Assembly (NCBI GenBank): GCA_030950825.1
Contig: JAUZQT010000026.1
Location: 1 to 18,167, forward strand
Length of the DNA stretch: 18,167 bases
Direction of reading: 5' to 3'
DNA from: Mariprofundaceae bacterium
GTDB taxonomy: Bacteria; Pseudomonadota; Zetaproteobacteria; Mariprofundales; Mariprofundaceae
Part shown: positions 1-8,296 of the stretch, one piece after another
How the letters are laid out: each line of letters opens with the position of its first letter
Numbering within the stretch: the first letter of the stretch is position 1
Translations under genes and position numbers: made by a program
The notes under the pieces: model-generated
Told to the model about the DNA's origin: nothing
The model's input: only the letters and a program-made list of their open reading frames with translations
Databases searched by the model: none

Positions 1-136
1 AAGGGCGACGTGCGGCTCCGCAGAACAAGCATTCTAGGCAATTTTGAAGCTCATTTTAACATCAGAAGAGCATAGTGACTGGGTGAATATCTAATTGTGA
101 TATGATTACCCTAATTTCTAACAAGATGTCAAAATT
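1..136. other. No gene recognised
   Basis: All frames are broken by stops within a few tens of codons and I recognise no product. The only structure seen is a tiny palindrome near 12-23 (TGCGG, two bases, CCGCA). The stretch may be further decayed sequence upstream of the transposase remnant that follows, but nothing in it shows this directly. Confidence 0.4.
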
Positions 137-434
137 ATGATTCTTACCCACTTAAAATTTGGAAGAGCCCTTATCCTATTGAGTAGAGAGTGCCCAGAGT
201 TGCCAGCGGAAATATTATTTTCAGATGTTGAAATCGAAGTATTGAAAAATTACGTTAAGAAAAAAAAGAATGAAATCACCGGAACAATTGGGTGAAACAG
301 TTCGTCTCGTTGCTTCCCTAGCCGGATATCTCGGTCGAAAACATGACGGGCATCAGGTAATATGGAATGGTTTCGCATATCTGCAATTAATGTGTGACGG
401 GTACTTGTTGGCGGTAAGGGGTGATATTGAGTAG
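137..434 (+). pseudogene. Tn5-type (IS4 family) transposase, 3' remnant, frameshifted
   Basis: Two plus-strand frames read in succession give the C-terminal part of a Tn5/IS50-like transposase. The first frame (to a TGA at 293-295) reads SRECPELPAEILF, matching the CPE-P-E-F region of that family. The second (from about 269 to the TAG at 432-434) reads GETVRLVASLAGYLGRKHDG and then QVIWNGF, matching the conserved ‘VRLVA.LGGFLGRK.DG..G...IW.G’ block. The switch needs a +1 shift, and an A8 run at 260-267 is the likely slip site. The catalytic DDE region is absent, and two residues appear missing between HDGH and QVIW compared with the usual family sequence. It is a dead relic, the only coding trace on the plus strand. 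The left limit is uncertain; homology is convincing only from about 180. No terminal inverted repeat or target duplication was recognised. Confidence 0.75.
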
Positions 435-500
435 TAAGAATATTTATGGCTAAAGGGCAGGGCTAGGTTTCACATGACCCATCTTATGGGAATTCTAAAT

Positions 501-1271
501 TCAAATAATAAGTTGCATATACCATTGTACAACAGGTTCCCCCCAAAGAAACCACAACATTCCAGCCAATGCCAAATAAGGGCCAAAAGGAATTTGAGAC
601 TGCCTATCTTTATGCGCGAGCTTTAAATAAATAAGCCCAACCACCACGCCCACCAATGACGATACAAACACAATAAATGGTAACGCTTGCCAACCCATAA
701 ACGCACCCAACATGGCCAATAGCTTGAAATCACCATAGCCCATGCCTTCTTTACCTGTCAGCAATAAAAACACGCGGGCAATCGACCAAAACACACCATA
801 ACCAACACAAGCACCCAATAATGCATCAAGAAAGAACCCAAACCACCATGCAAACAATAAACCCACCACAATGCCTGGCAGCGTTAACACATTGGGTAGC
901 AGCCCTGTTTCAAGGTCAATTAATGTTAAAATCCATAACAGGCTGACCAATATAATCGCTTGCAGTAACAACAGTGTTGGACCAAATTGATACGCCAATA
1001 AAGCCCAACTTATACCCATCAAAGCCTCTAAAAAGGGGTAGCGCACAGAAATAGTATTCGAGCAATGGCGGCACCTTCCTTGCAAAACAAGCCAAGATAG
1101 CAAAGGCACATTGTCGTACCAGGCAATATCATGCCCACACGATGGGCAATGACTTCCTGGAAAGGCAATTGATTCTCCACGCGGGATCCGATACACGCAA
1201 ACATTAGAAAAGCTTCCAACCATCAAGCCCACAATGCCACTCATTAACACCACAAAATTTTGCAGATCCAT
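501..1271 (-). CDS. pilD: Prepilin peptidase / N-methyltransferase PilD
   Basis: An inner-membrane aspartic protease that cleaves the leader of type IV prepilins and pseudopilins and methylates the new N-terminus. The 256-residue product has the family layout: the N-terminal GSFSNVCVYRIPRGES segment, a cytoplasmic zinc-type tetracysteine (C42, C45, C67, C70), and a string of hydrophobic helices carrying the two catalytic aspartates, D119 in LIDLETGLLP and D181 in GYGDFKLL. The closing IPFGPYLALAG motif (about 227-237) is also typical. It is a little shorter than the common 270-290 residues but nothing essential is missing. The start ATG at 1271 has an upstream AAGGGCG and lies one base after the pilR stop, so it should be translated with pilR. 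It is the last gene of the pil block; no clear terminator was seen between it and the transposase remnant. Confidence 0.95.
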   Translation of the reverse strand: MDLQNFVVLMSGIVGLMVGSFSNVCVYRIPRGESIAFPGSHCPSCGHDIAWYDNVPLLSWLVLQGRCRHCSNTISVRYPFLEALMGISWALLAYQFGPTLLLLQAIILVSLLWILTLIDLETGLLPNVLTLPGIVVGLLFAWWFGFFLDALLGACVGYGVFWSIARVFLLLTGKEGMGYGDFKLLAMLGAFMGWQALPFIVFVSSLVGVVVGLIYLKLAHKDRQSQIPFGPYLALAGMLWFLWGEPVVQWYMQLII

Positions 1272-1272
1272 A

Positions 1273-2682
1273 TTAATCGCCCTTCATACCTAATTTCTTC
1301 ATGCGGTAACGAATAGAACGAAAGCTCACACCTAAAAGTTTTGCCGCTTGCGTTGCATTGCCGTTTGTTTCAGTCAATGCCTCTGAAAGAAGCTGGCGCT
1401 CAATGCCTTCCAAGAGCTTATCCAAATTACTGCCTTCACGCTGTATTTTATCAAGACTTATACCGCTTGAGTCACTCATTGTACAAAAATCATCCAGCAA
1501 GGAAACATCCAGAGTATCATCATCCGATAGCGCAATCAGACGCTGCAATAAATTCTCTAGCTCCCGAACATTCCCCCGCAGCGGCAGTTGCATGAGGCGT
1601 TCCACACATCCCGCTGGCACATTCACGCCAGCACCAGTACGCTCAATCAAAACCCTTACGAGGTCAGGAATATCTTCACGCCGCTGCCGCAAGGCAGGCA
1701 TATGCACAGGCACAACATTCAAGCGATAAAAAAGATCTTCGCGAAACCGCTCATGTTTTACTTCATCGGCCAAATCCCGGTTGGTTGCCGCAACAATACG
1801 AATATTCGCTGGTTTTTCCTGATCCGCGCCTACTGGGCGAAAGCTCTTCTCCTGTAAAACACGCAACAGTTTTACTTGGATACTTAAAGGCATTTCCCCT
1901 ATTTCATCCAAAAACAGTGTGCCACCATGGGCTGATTCAATCAGCCCCGTTCGGTGCGCATCAGCACTGGTAAACGCCCCTTTGCGGTGCCCAAACAATT
2001 CAGATTCAAAGAGCCCTTCTGGAATAGCGCCACAGTGGACTGGCACAAAAGGCTGTTGATAGCGATCTGAATGTGCATGGACAAAGCGTGCCGCCAACTC
2101 TTTCCCTGTCCCTGATTCACCTGAAATAAGCACTGTGAAATCGCGGCGTGCAGCACGCAAAAGGCGTTCTTTTACCCGTTGCATAACATTCGAGCGCGCC
2201 ACCAGAAGATCCTCCCTCGCAATATCACCCGCTGGTTCTTTTACATAACTTTTCGAAGCCTTCTTTTCTTTCTTCTGCGCTTCTTCAAGCGTCCCATCAT
2301 CTGCTTGCCTACTGATATTCGCCGCTAAAGCACGCTCAACAGCATCGCCAAGCTCTTCACTGGAAACAGGCTTGGTTAAATAGTCAAAGGCACCCTCACG
2401 CATCGCCTCCACAGCTGTCTCCGCACTGGCATAGGCAGTCAGCAATAAGACGCTGGCTCTGGGGCAGCGCTCTGATGCCATACGCACCACATCCAAACCG
2501 CCATCTCGACCATCCATACGCAAGTCTGTCAATACAACATCAAAAGAGCAGTCTGAAGATAGAGCAACATCAGCCTCTTCCACCCCTGAGCAAGCTGTCA
2601 CCCAATGACCCATTGTTTCTAGTCCTAAAGACAACACTTGCCGCGCATTATCCTCATCTTCAACCAATAAAATATCAGCCAT
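1273..2682 (-). CDS. pilR: Sigma-54-dependent response regulator PilR (NtrC family)
   Basis: The response regulator paired with PilS, which activates sigma-54 promoters, classically that of pilA. The 469 residues show a receiver domain (about 1-120) with acidic residues E8-D9-E10, phosphoacceptor D53 in LTDLRM, T82 and K104. A charged linker (about 125-160) follows. The AAA+ domain (about 160-390) has Walker A GESGTGKE (188-195), Walker B GGTLFLDEIG (253-262) and an arginine-rich FREDLFYRLNVVP stretch. A Fis-type helix-turn-helix ends the protein (NGNATQAAKLLGVSFRSIRY, 441-460). The sigma-54 contact loop reads GAFTSA (235-240) rather than the consensus GAFTGA. ATG 2682 follows a strong GGAGG and overlaps the pilS stop by eight bases, so the pair is translationally coupled. 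Identification as PilR rather than another NtrC-type regulator rests on context between pilS and pilD. Confidence 0.93.
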   Translation of the reverse strand: MADILLVEDEDNARQVLSLGLETMGHWVTACSGVEEADVALSSDCSFDVVLTDLRMDGRDGGLDVVRMASERCPRASVLLLTAYASAETAVEAMREGAFDYLTKPVSSEELGDAVERALAANISRQADDGTLEEAQKKEKKASKSYVKEPAGDIAREDLLVARSNVMQRVKERLLRAARRDFTVLISGESGTGKELAARFVHAHSDRYQQPFVPVHCGAIPEGLFESELFGHRKGAFTSADAHRTGLIESAHGGTLFLDEIGEMPLSIQVKLLRVLQEKSFRPVGADQEKPANIRIVAATNRDLADEVKHERFREDLFYRLNVVPVHMPALRQRREDIPDLVRVLIERTGAGVNVPAGCVERLMQLPLRGNVRELENLLQRLIALSDDDTLDVSLLDDFCTMSDSSGISLDKIQREGSNLDKLLEGIERQLLSEALTETNGNATQAAKLLGVSFRSIRYRMKKLGMKGD

Positions 2683-4237
2683 GTTGCCTCCACCTCACAT
2701 GCTCGCCGCGCACACAAAAAATCGTTGTTCCAGCATGGCTATCTGCACTTACCTGCCAGTGGTTCGCCTGACAAACTTGCCAAACAGTGGCCAAGCCAAG
2801 TCCTGTTCCACCAATACGGTGCGAGGCAAAAGGTTCAAAAACTTGTGCTTGTAAAGGCTTAGGGATGCCATCCCCATGGTCTATGATCGAAAACTGCCAA
2901 GCTATTGAATCCTCTACTACACGTAGCGAAACAGTACCTGATAGGGGACTTGCCAAAACCGCATTACGCAACAAATTATCCAAAACCAAACGCATATGGT
3001 CAGCATCAATATTCAATACACCCACATCACAAACAGAGGTAATAGAAAGCTTTCCGTTGGGGTCAATCTGCTCAATGGAGGCATTTAATAGTTCCGCAAT
3101 TTCAACTGGCTTTGCTCTTGGTGTTAAAGGCTTGGTATAATCCAGCATATCCGTCACCAAGCGATTTAAGCGCGATATTTCCTCACTGACAATACGCTGG
3201 ATATTGACTTGCTTTTCCTCTGGCACGCGCGTCACCAGCTCTACGGCTTGGGCAATCGTCTGCATTGGGTTGCGCAACTCATGTGCCAGCATCGCCGCCA
3301 TGCGCCCCATCGCGGCCAGTTTATGCTGCTCAGCAACTTTCCTTTCCAAGGCTCGCAGCTCACTTACATCCACAAATGTTAACCACCAACAAGATCCAGC
3401 ATATAACTCTGGAAACTTTCCAACTGTCACGAGGTATTCAGCGTCATCCTGCTGCCATTCACCGCGATAAGAGCCTGCATTTTTTGGCTTCTGTAAAACA
3501 TCGATCACCCCATGAGGAATAGAGCATAGCTCACGAATATTCAGGCCTGAGTGTTCGGATATATGGAAAATAGCACAAGCTGCTGGGTTGCTATCACGAA
3601 TCGTCAAGTCTGCATCCAACACCAAAACACCCTCTTCCATCGAAGCCATTAAACGCGTGTGCAAAGCTTGAAAATCCTGATGTTGCTGCGCTGCGCGCTC
3701 ACTTTTATCACTCAGTGTCGCATGCCGACGTGCGATCACTGCCATAACACCGCCAACCAGCATCAACACGGATATTTGTAATAGCAACTGTAAAGTCGCT
3801 TCGGCAGGCAGAGGAATATGATACCACCATGCAAAACCATAAAGTGCTGTAAGATATGCGATACATGCAAATACCGCGAGGCTTAACACCAATAATACGA
3901 TGGCCTGCGTACCTGCAGCAACAATCACCAAACCAAATAGCAATACAAAAGGGCTTTGATAACCCCCAGTCGCAAATACAAGCATGGCTATGAGTAATAT
4001 ATCCGATAAAAATTGAAAGAATAACTGAATCGACAGTGGCCATGGGTAACGAATAAAAAGGCTTTGTATCACCGATAAAGCAACAAATAATAAGGCCACA
4101 TAAGCCAGTAAATAACGCTGTTCTAAACCAACAGAAGGCAGGTAAAACCATGCCACAACTAGTAAAACCAATACCGTGACCATGCCGCGCCACAGCAAAA
4201 TCTGCATCAAATCACTACGGTTTTTAGTCAAACCCAT
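2675..4237 (-). CDS. pilS: Sensor histidine kinase PilS
   Basis: The membrane sensor kinase that phosphorylates PilR. The 520-residue protein begins with about six hydrophobic helices (roughly 12-170), as in PilS proteins. A PAS-like domain follows (about 190-295: LVLDADLTIRDSNPAA near its start). The dimerisation/phosphoacceptor domain has H319 in MLAHELRNP, and the HATPase domain has N-box NLLRNAV (421-427), G1 DHGDGIP (453-459) and G2 GGTGLGLA (476-483). All catalytic boxes are intact. The ATG at 4237 has only a weak Shine-Dalgarno sequence; an in-frame ATG ten codons later (4207) is possible and still precedes the first membrane helix. A palindromic repeat separates it from pilC, whereas its 3' end overlaps pilR by eight bases. 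PilS may therefore be expressed differently from pilB-pilC, which is an inference. Confidence 0.93.
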   Translation of the reverse strand: MGLTKNRSDLMQILLWRGMVTVLVLLVVAWFYLPSVGLEQRYLLAYVALLFVALSVIQSLFIRYPWPLSIQLFFQFLSDILLIAMLVFATGGYQSPFVLLFGLVIVAAGTQAIVLLVLSLAVFACIAYLTALYGFAWWYHIPLPAEATLQLLLQISVLMLVGGVMAVIARRHATLSDKSERAAQQHQDFQALHTRLMASMEEGVLVLDADLTIRDSNPAACAIFHISEHSGLNIRELCSIPHGVIDVLQKPKNAGSYRGEWQQDDAEYLVTVGKFPELYAGSCWWLTFVDVSELRALERKVAEQHKLAAMGRMAAMLAHELRNPMQTIAQAVELVTRVPEEKQVNIQRIVSEEISRLNRLVTDMLDYTKPLTPRAKPVEIAELLNASIEQIDPNGKLSITSVCDVGVLNIDADHMRLVLDNLLRNAVLASPLSGTVSLRVVEDSIAWQFSIIDHGDGIPKPLQAQVFEPFASHRIGGTGLGLATVWQVCQANHWQVSADSHAGTTIFCVRGEHVRWRQHG

Positions 4238-4249
4238 ATCCAGAGCACC

Positions 4250-4370
4250 CAGATCCTGTAGCTGTTACGATTGCCGCTGATTTGCCCAAGATCAAGGCAA
4301 AAAAGTGCAACATGCGCGAGTATTTTCAACGAAGAGCTTGGCTAAAGCAGTAATGAGCTGAGTAATTATC
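4250..4370 (+). repeat. Dispersed palindromic repeat, copy A (pilC/pilS junction)
   Basis: An imperfect palindrome of about 112-120 bases fills most of the 153-base gap between pilC and pilS. The left arm (4258-4293) contains CGATTGCCGCTGATTTGCC; the right arm (4334-4369) contains AAAGCAGTAATGAGCTGAG, and the two are largely complementary. The loop contains AAGGCAAAAAAGTG and TATTTTCAACG. Arms and loop align with copy C (15926-16047) in this orientation and with the reverse complement of copy B (11958-12075). It lacks any reading frame and is flanked on the left by AGATCCTGTA, a motif that recurs near 9719. Confidence 0.75.
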
Positions 4371-4390
4371 ATACAAGTTGCTTATTCTTA

Positions 4391-5587
4391 TCAAGAAACC
4401 ACGGATGCCATCTGGAAGATCGGTAAATACATAGCAATCACTAAGCCACCAATAACAACACCCAAAAAGGCCATGATAAGAGGCTCCATTAGCGCTGTCA
4501 TACCATCCACAGCGACTTCTACCTCAGCCTCATAAAAATCTGCAATTTTCCCCAGCATTGTTTCCAGTGTGCCTGTTTGCTCACCAATGGAGATCATTTG
4601 CGTTACCATAACTGGGAAAATTTTACTGACTTCTAACGGCTCAGTTAATGTCATTCCTTGGCTGATTGAGCCTTTACAAGTAAGAATCACCTCTTCAATC
4701 ACCATATTCCCTGATGTTTCAGCCACGGTATCTAGCGATTCCAAAATAGGCACGCCAGCAGCCGTAAGCGTTGAGAAGGTTCGGCAAAAACGCGCCACCG
4801 CGCCTTTACGCAAAACATCCCCAATCACTGGCATATTGAGCAATAATTTATCCAGCTGATAGTGCCCTTGGGGCGTTTTATAAATCGCTTTAATACTCCA
4901 TATAAAAACCATCGGTGCAAATAATACAATATACCAGAACTCTACAAACACATCCGAGATCGCCATGGCAATTTTTGTCGGGCCTGGCAGTTCTGCACCA
5001 AATGATGAAAACATTTCACTAAATACAGGGATTACAAAAATCATCAAAACCGAAGTTACAATAAAAGAAACCGCTAAAATCGCAACAGGATAAATCATTG
5101 CAGATTTAACCTTGGCCTTCAATGCCATTGATTTTTCTTTATATTCACACAGTCGTAGTAAAATGCTATCCAAGATACCGCCTTGCTCACCAGCCTCTAC
5201 CAGAGAACACGTCAAACGATCAAACTCATCAGGAAATTTCCGCATCGTTTCTCCCAAAGGCGTTCCGCCTTCTAGCTCTGCCCGCACGCCTTTTAACAGT
5301 TTAACCATGGATTTTTTATCCGAACCGCGCTCGGCCAGCTCAAAACACTGTACCAGCGGTAAACCTGCATCAATCATGGTCGATAATTGTCGAAAAAATA
5401 TTGAAATATCTTTTTCTTCTACTTTTTCAGGGAATATATCTATTTCTATAGGCTTCTTTTTAACCTTAATATCTATCAAGCCCTGACGTCGCAATGAAAT
5501 AATGGCAATCTCTTTATTGCTGACTTCCATCTCACCAGCCCTGCTTACTCCCTGCTTTGTTTTAGCTGTCCATACAAAGTTTGCCAT
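4391..5587 (-). CDS. pilC: Type IV pilus inner-membrane platform protein PilC
   Basis: The GspF/PilC family platform protein that sits in the inner membrane beneath the growing pilus and couples the PilB ATPase to pilin insertion. The 398 residues contain two T2SF repeats (about 65-190 and 270-390), with recognisable segments such as FFRQLSTMIDAGLPLVQCFE and, in the second repeat, FCRTFSTLTAAGVPILESL. Hydrophobic segments lie near 167-192, 212-235 and 365-390, the usual arrangement. I chose the ATG at 5587: it overlaps the pilB stop as TGATG and follows GGTAGGTG. A TTG three bases upstream (5590) is the only alternative in frame and adds one residue. It ends the aroE-pilB-pilC overlap series; the following gap holds palindrome copy A. 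Confidence 0.95.
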   Translation of the reverse strand: MANFVWTAKTKQGVSRAGEMEVSNKEIAIISLRRQGLIDIKVKKKPIEIDIFPEKVEEKDISIFFRQLSTMIDAGLPLVQCFELAERGSDKKSMVKLLKGVRAELEGGTPLGETMRKFPDEFDRLTCSLVEAGEQGGILDSILLRLCEYKEKSMALKAKVKSAMIYPVAILAVSFIVTSVLMIFVIPVFSEMFSSFGAELPGPTKIAMAISDVFVEFWYIVLFAPMVFIWSIKAIYKTPQGHYQLDKLLLNMPVIGDVLRKGAVARFCRTFSTLTAAGVPILESLDTVAETSGNMVIEEVILTCKGSISQGMTLTEPLEVSKIFPVMVTQMISIGEQTGTLETMLGKIADFYEAEVEVAVDGMTALMEPLIMAFLGVVIGGLVIAMYLPIFQMASVVS

Positions 5588-7284
5588 CAATCACCTACCG
5601 TTACGCGCAAGCATTCTTCAAGCGAAATAGAGCCATCACGCACTTTATTTAAAGCTGCCATACGCAATGTTTTCACTCCCTGCAAAACCGCAATATCATT
5701 AATATCGTCCGAATTTTTACCAGCATAGACGGCATCGCGAATTTCATCCGATACAGGCATAACCTGATAAATACCAACACGACCCTTATACCCCGTACCG
5801 CTACAGACATTACAACCTTTTCCTTGCATTGGCTGAAATGCGCCAATCTCTTCAGGTGGAATCCCAGCATCAATCAATGCCTTAGCAGGAATATCAATAG
5901 GCGCTGAACACTCCTTGCATGTGCGGCGACCCAAGCGTTGAGCCGTTACCAAGTTCACTGCAGAGCCCACCAAAAAAGCTTCAATGCCCATATTGATCAT
6001 ACGAGTCATTGTTGAAGGAGCATCATTGGTATGTAAGGTCGCCAACACCAAATGCCCCGTAAGCGCCGCTTTAACACCAATGGCAGCAGTATCATAATCT
6101 CGAATTTCGCCAATTAGAATGATGTCAGGATCTTGGCGTAAAAAAGATTTCAAAGCAGCAGGAAAATCCAAACCCACCGCTAGATTCACATTCACTTGAT
6201 TGATTCCCATAAAGTTAAACTCAACAGGGTCTTCCGCAGTACAAATATTCACACCTGGTTGGTTTAACTCAGCAACAGCCGAATATAAACTAACGGTTTT
6301 ACCAGAGCCAGTCGGGCCTGTTACCAAGACCATGCCATATGGTTGGTGAATATGATGCTGAAAATTGGCCAAATCATCTTTCTCATAACCCAATTTCACC
6401 ATATCCAACTGTAAATTTGATGAGTCCAAAAGACGCATCACAACCTTTTCACCAAACAGCGTTGGCAAGACCGAAACACGAAAATCCACCGTTTTTGCTT
6501 TGGACAAACGTAATTTAATCCGCCCATCCTGAGGCACACGACGTTCCGCAATATTTAACCGTGCCTGAATTTTAATTCGCGACACCATGGCATCGCGCAT
6601 CTTCAGTGGTGGTCGCATGATCTCATGCAACACACCATCCACACGGTAACGAACGCGCAAGGTCTTTTCATAAGGCTCAAGATGAATATCCGATGCTCCT
6701 CGCTTAATCGCATCCAATAAAATGAGATTCACTAGCTTAACAACAGGGGCTGCCTCTGTTTCTGCCGCCAAGGAGTTTTCATCCATTGAGTCAAGCTCAG
6801 TATCAACAATCTCCATTTCATCCGCGCCAAGCTCACCCATCACATCTTCAAGCTGCTGGCCTGCGCCGCCCATTTCTTCAAACTTCCCAAGCAGCTGAGG
6901 TTCAGTCACAACCACAACATCCACTTGGCTACCACTAATAAAAGCCATTTCATCCAAGGCATTAATGTCATACGGATCAACCACCGCAAGGGTAATGGCA
7001 TTGCCCTTGCGGTGGATTGGAATAGCGCCGTTTTTGCGCATAATGTCGAGCGGGATATCGGTTAAATTTAACTGAACTTCAACTTTACTTAAATCAATAA
7101 CAGGTCGCCCAAATGACTTTCCAATGAATTTTGCTAAGTCAATCTCAGTAAATATCCCATCCTTCACCAACTCAGTCGTTAGGCTCGACCCATTAAGTCG
7201 CATCTCACGCTGTGCTTTTACCAGCTGATCCTTATTGATTGCCTGCTTACGAAGTAAAATATCACCAAGTCTGGTCTGCTTCAT
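5587..7284 (-). CDS. pilB: Type IV pilus extension ATPase PilB
   Basis: The cytoplasmic hexameric ATPase that powers pilus assembly, working on PilC. The 565-residue protein has an N-terminal MshEN/T2SSE_N domain (about 1-140), an acidic linker (about 140-178), and the secretion ATPase domain with the segment GASDIHLEPYEK (196-207). Walker A is GPTGSGKT (323-330) and Walker B is DIILIGEIRD (387-396). There is a HLVLATLHTND histidine box and a tetracysteine metal site (C456, C459, C491, C494), a feature of assembly ATPases rather than the retraction ATPase PilT. Length is normal. The ATG at 7284 overlaps the aroE stop (ATGA) and is preceded by GGGAGGGTGG inside aroE, so translation is probably coupled. 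Its stop overlaps the pilC start by one base. Confidence 0.96.
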   Translation of the reverse strand: MKQTRLGDILLRKQAINKDQLVKAQREMRLNGSSLTTELVKDGIFTEIDLAKFIGKSFGRPVIDLSKVEVQLNLTDIPLDIMRKNGAIPIHRKGNAITLAVVDPYDINALDEMAFISGSQVDVVVVTEPQLLGKFEEMGGAGQQLEDVMGELGADEMEIVDTELDSMDENSLAAETEAAPVVKLVNLILLDAIKRGASDIHLEPYEKTLRVRYRVDGVLHEIMRPPLKMRDAMVSRIKIQARLNIAERRVPQDGRIKLRLSKAKTVDFRVSVLPTLFGEKVVMRLLDSSNLQLDMVKLGYEKDDLANFQHHIHQPYGMVLVTGPTGSGKTVSLYSAVAELNQPGVNICTAEDPVEFNFMGINQVNVNLAVGLDFPAALKSFLRQDPDIILIGEIRDYDTAAIGVKAALTGHLVLATLHTNDAPSTMTRMINMGIEAFLVGSAVNLVTAQRLGRRTCKECSAPIDIPAKALIDAGIPPEEIGAFQPMQGKGCNVCSGTGYKGRVGIYQVMPVSDEIRDAVYAGKNSDDINDIAVLQGVKTLRMAALNKVRDGSISLEECLRVTVGD

Positions 7285-8177
7285 CTACCACCCTCCCAGC
7301 CTGGAAATACTATTGGCTGTCGCTCCAATTGCGCTTCCATCCAAGCCAGCGCATCCAATGTATCAGGCCTACACTCTGGATGCCAGTCTCTAAAAGATTT
7401 TGCGCCCTGTGCAACAAGCATTGCTAAGCCATCAGTCATACTCCGATCTGATAAAGCTGCCGCATGTAGAAATGCTGTTTCACCAGAAGGCTTATAGACT
7501 GCATCCAAAAGCCAGCCTTGACCGTAAATTTGAAAAGGGAATACATCCGCAGCAGACAAGCCAATACTTGTCGTATTTAAAACCATCGAAGAAGTGTGAC
7601 ATGCAGCCGTCACTGCAGCCTGCTGCCAAGCAAGTGCATAGCAGTGCATGCCTGGATAATAACGCTGCGCGTGTTCGATTAAAAGCTTCACCCGTTCGGG
7701 TGAACGATTACAAATTGCCACCCTAGATAAGCCGTGTTTGCTTGCAGCATGCAATACCGCCCGCGCTGTTCCACCCGCGCCAAACAGCAATAAGTGCTCG
7801 CCTTTTAATATTAGCCCTGTCCCCGCAAAGACAGTGTTAATACCTTGCCAATCAGTGTTACTAGCCAACCAAACAGAACCATCCCACTTAAGTGTATTGG
7901 CTGCGCCAATACACTGTACATCATCATCTGCATGCACATAAGGCAACATTGCCTCCTTATATGGCACCGTGACATTCACACCCAGCACGCCCAGTGAAGC
8001 CAGGCCCCGCACAGCTTGTTTTAACTGACCCTCTTCAACATGATATGGAGTATATACCACATCCAAGCCATGCTTTCTGGCAAAATAGGCCTGAAAAACA
8101 GGCGATAATGAATGCCTCACGGGGCACCCAATAATACCATAAACCTTTGTTTCACCAGTGATCACCGTATCACGCAT
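7281..8177 (-). CDS. aroE: Shikimate dehydrogenase (NADP+)
   Basis: Reduces 3-dehydroshikimate to shikimate with NADPH, the fourth step of chorismate synthesis, in the cytosol. The 298 residues show the family signatures in order: shikimate-binding GCPVRHSLSP (17-26), NVTVPYKE with the catalytic lysine K74, AANTL, and SNTDWQG with the catalytic aspartate D109. The Rossmann glycine motif is GAGGTARAV (133-141); then come NTTSIGL (201-207), the DAVYKP segment and a MTDGLAMLVAQGA stretch with the conserved glutamine. It is slightly longer than the 272-residue E. coli enzyme because of both ends. The start ATG at 8177 follows GAGAAG. The stop overlaps pilB by four bases, tying a metabolic gene to the pilus genes. 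The 119 bases between it and glmU show no strong terminator, so read-through from glmU is possible. Confidence 0.95.
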   Translation of the reverse strand: MRDTVITGETKVYGIIGCPVRHSLSPVFQAYFARKHGLDVVYTPYHVEEGQLKQAVRGLASLGVLGVNVTVPYKEAMLPYVHADDDVQCIGAANTLKWDGSVWLASNTDWQGINTVFAGTGLILKGEHLLLFGAGGTARAVLHAASKHGLSRVAICNRSPERVKLLIEHAQRYYPGMHCYALAWQQAAVTAACHTSSMVLNTTSIGLSAADVFPFQIYGQGWLLDAVYKPSGETAFLHAAALSDRSMTDGLAMLVAQGAKSFRDWHPECRPDTLDALAWMEAQLERQPIVFPGWEGGR

Positions 8178-8296
8178 AAGCTTCTCTCAACCTCGTCATA
8201 TTTATGTCAAAAGCTGCAGAGAAATCACCTCTTTGCCTGCATCCAACATGATATTTAAGCTACATGTTCTAGACTCACATGCAAGCCTCCTAGGCA

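Noticed and set aside
480..493. Small hairpin CCCA…TGGG downstream of pilD as a terminator
   Set aside because: The stem is only four bases with no T run on the minus strand, too weak to call.
3274..3288. Exact sigma-54 consensus TGGCAC-N5-TTGC on the minus strand, pointing at pilR
   Set aside because: It falls on the codons for the histidine-kinase H-box (LAHELRN) in pilS, so the match is explained by protein coding. A promoter role inside pilS is possible but has no other support.
3708..4193. 161-codon minus-strand frame inside pilS
   Set aside because: It is an alternative frame of the pilS membrane region. Its hydrophobic look comes from the overlapping codons, and pilS has full catalytic motifs.
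8178..8296. Promoter for aroE (TTGACA in the gap, minus strand) or a terminator after glmU
   Set aside because: The TTGACA lies too close to the start codon and lacks a matching -10 box at normal spacing. No stem with a T run was seen.
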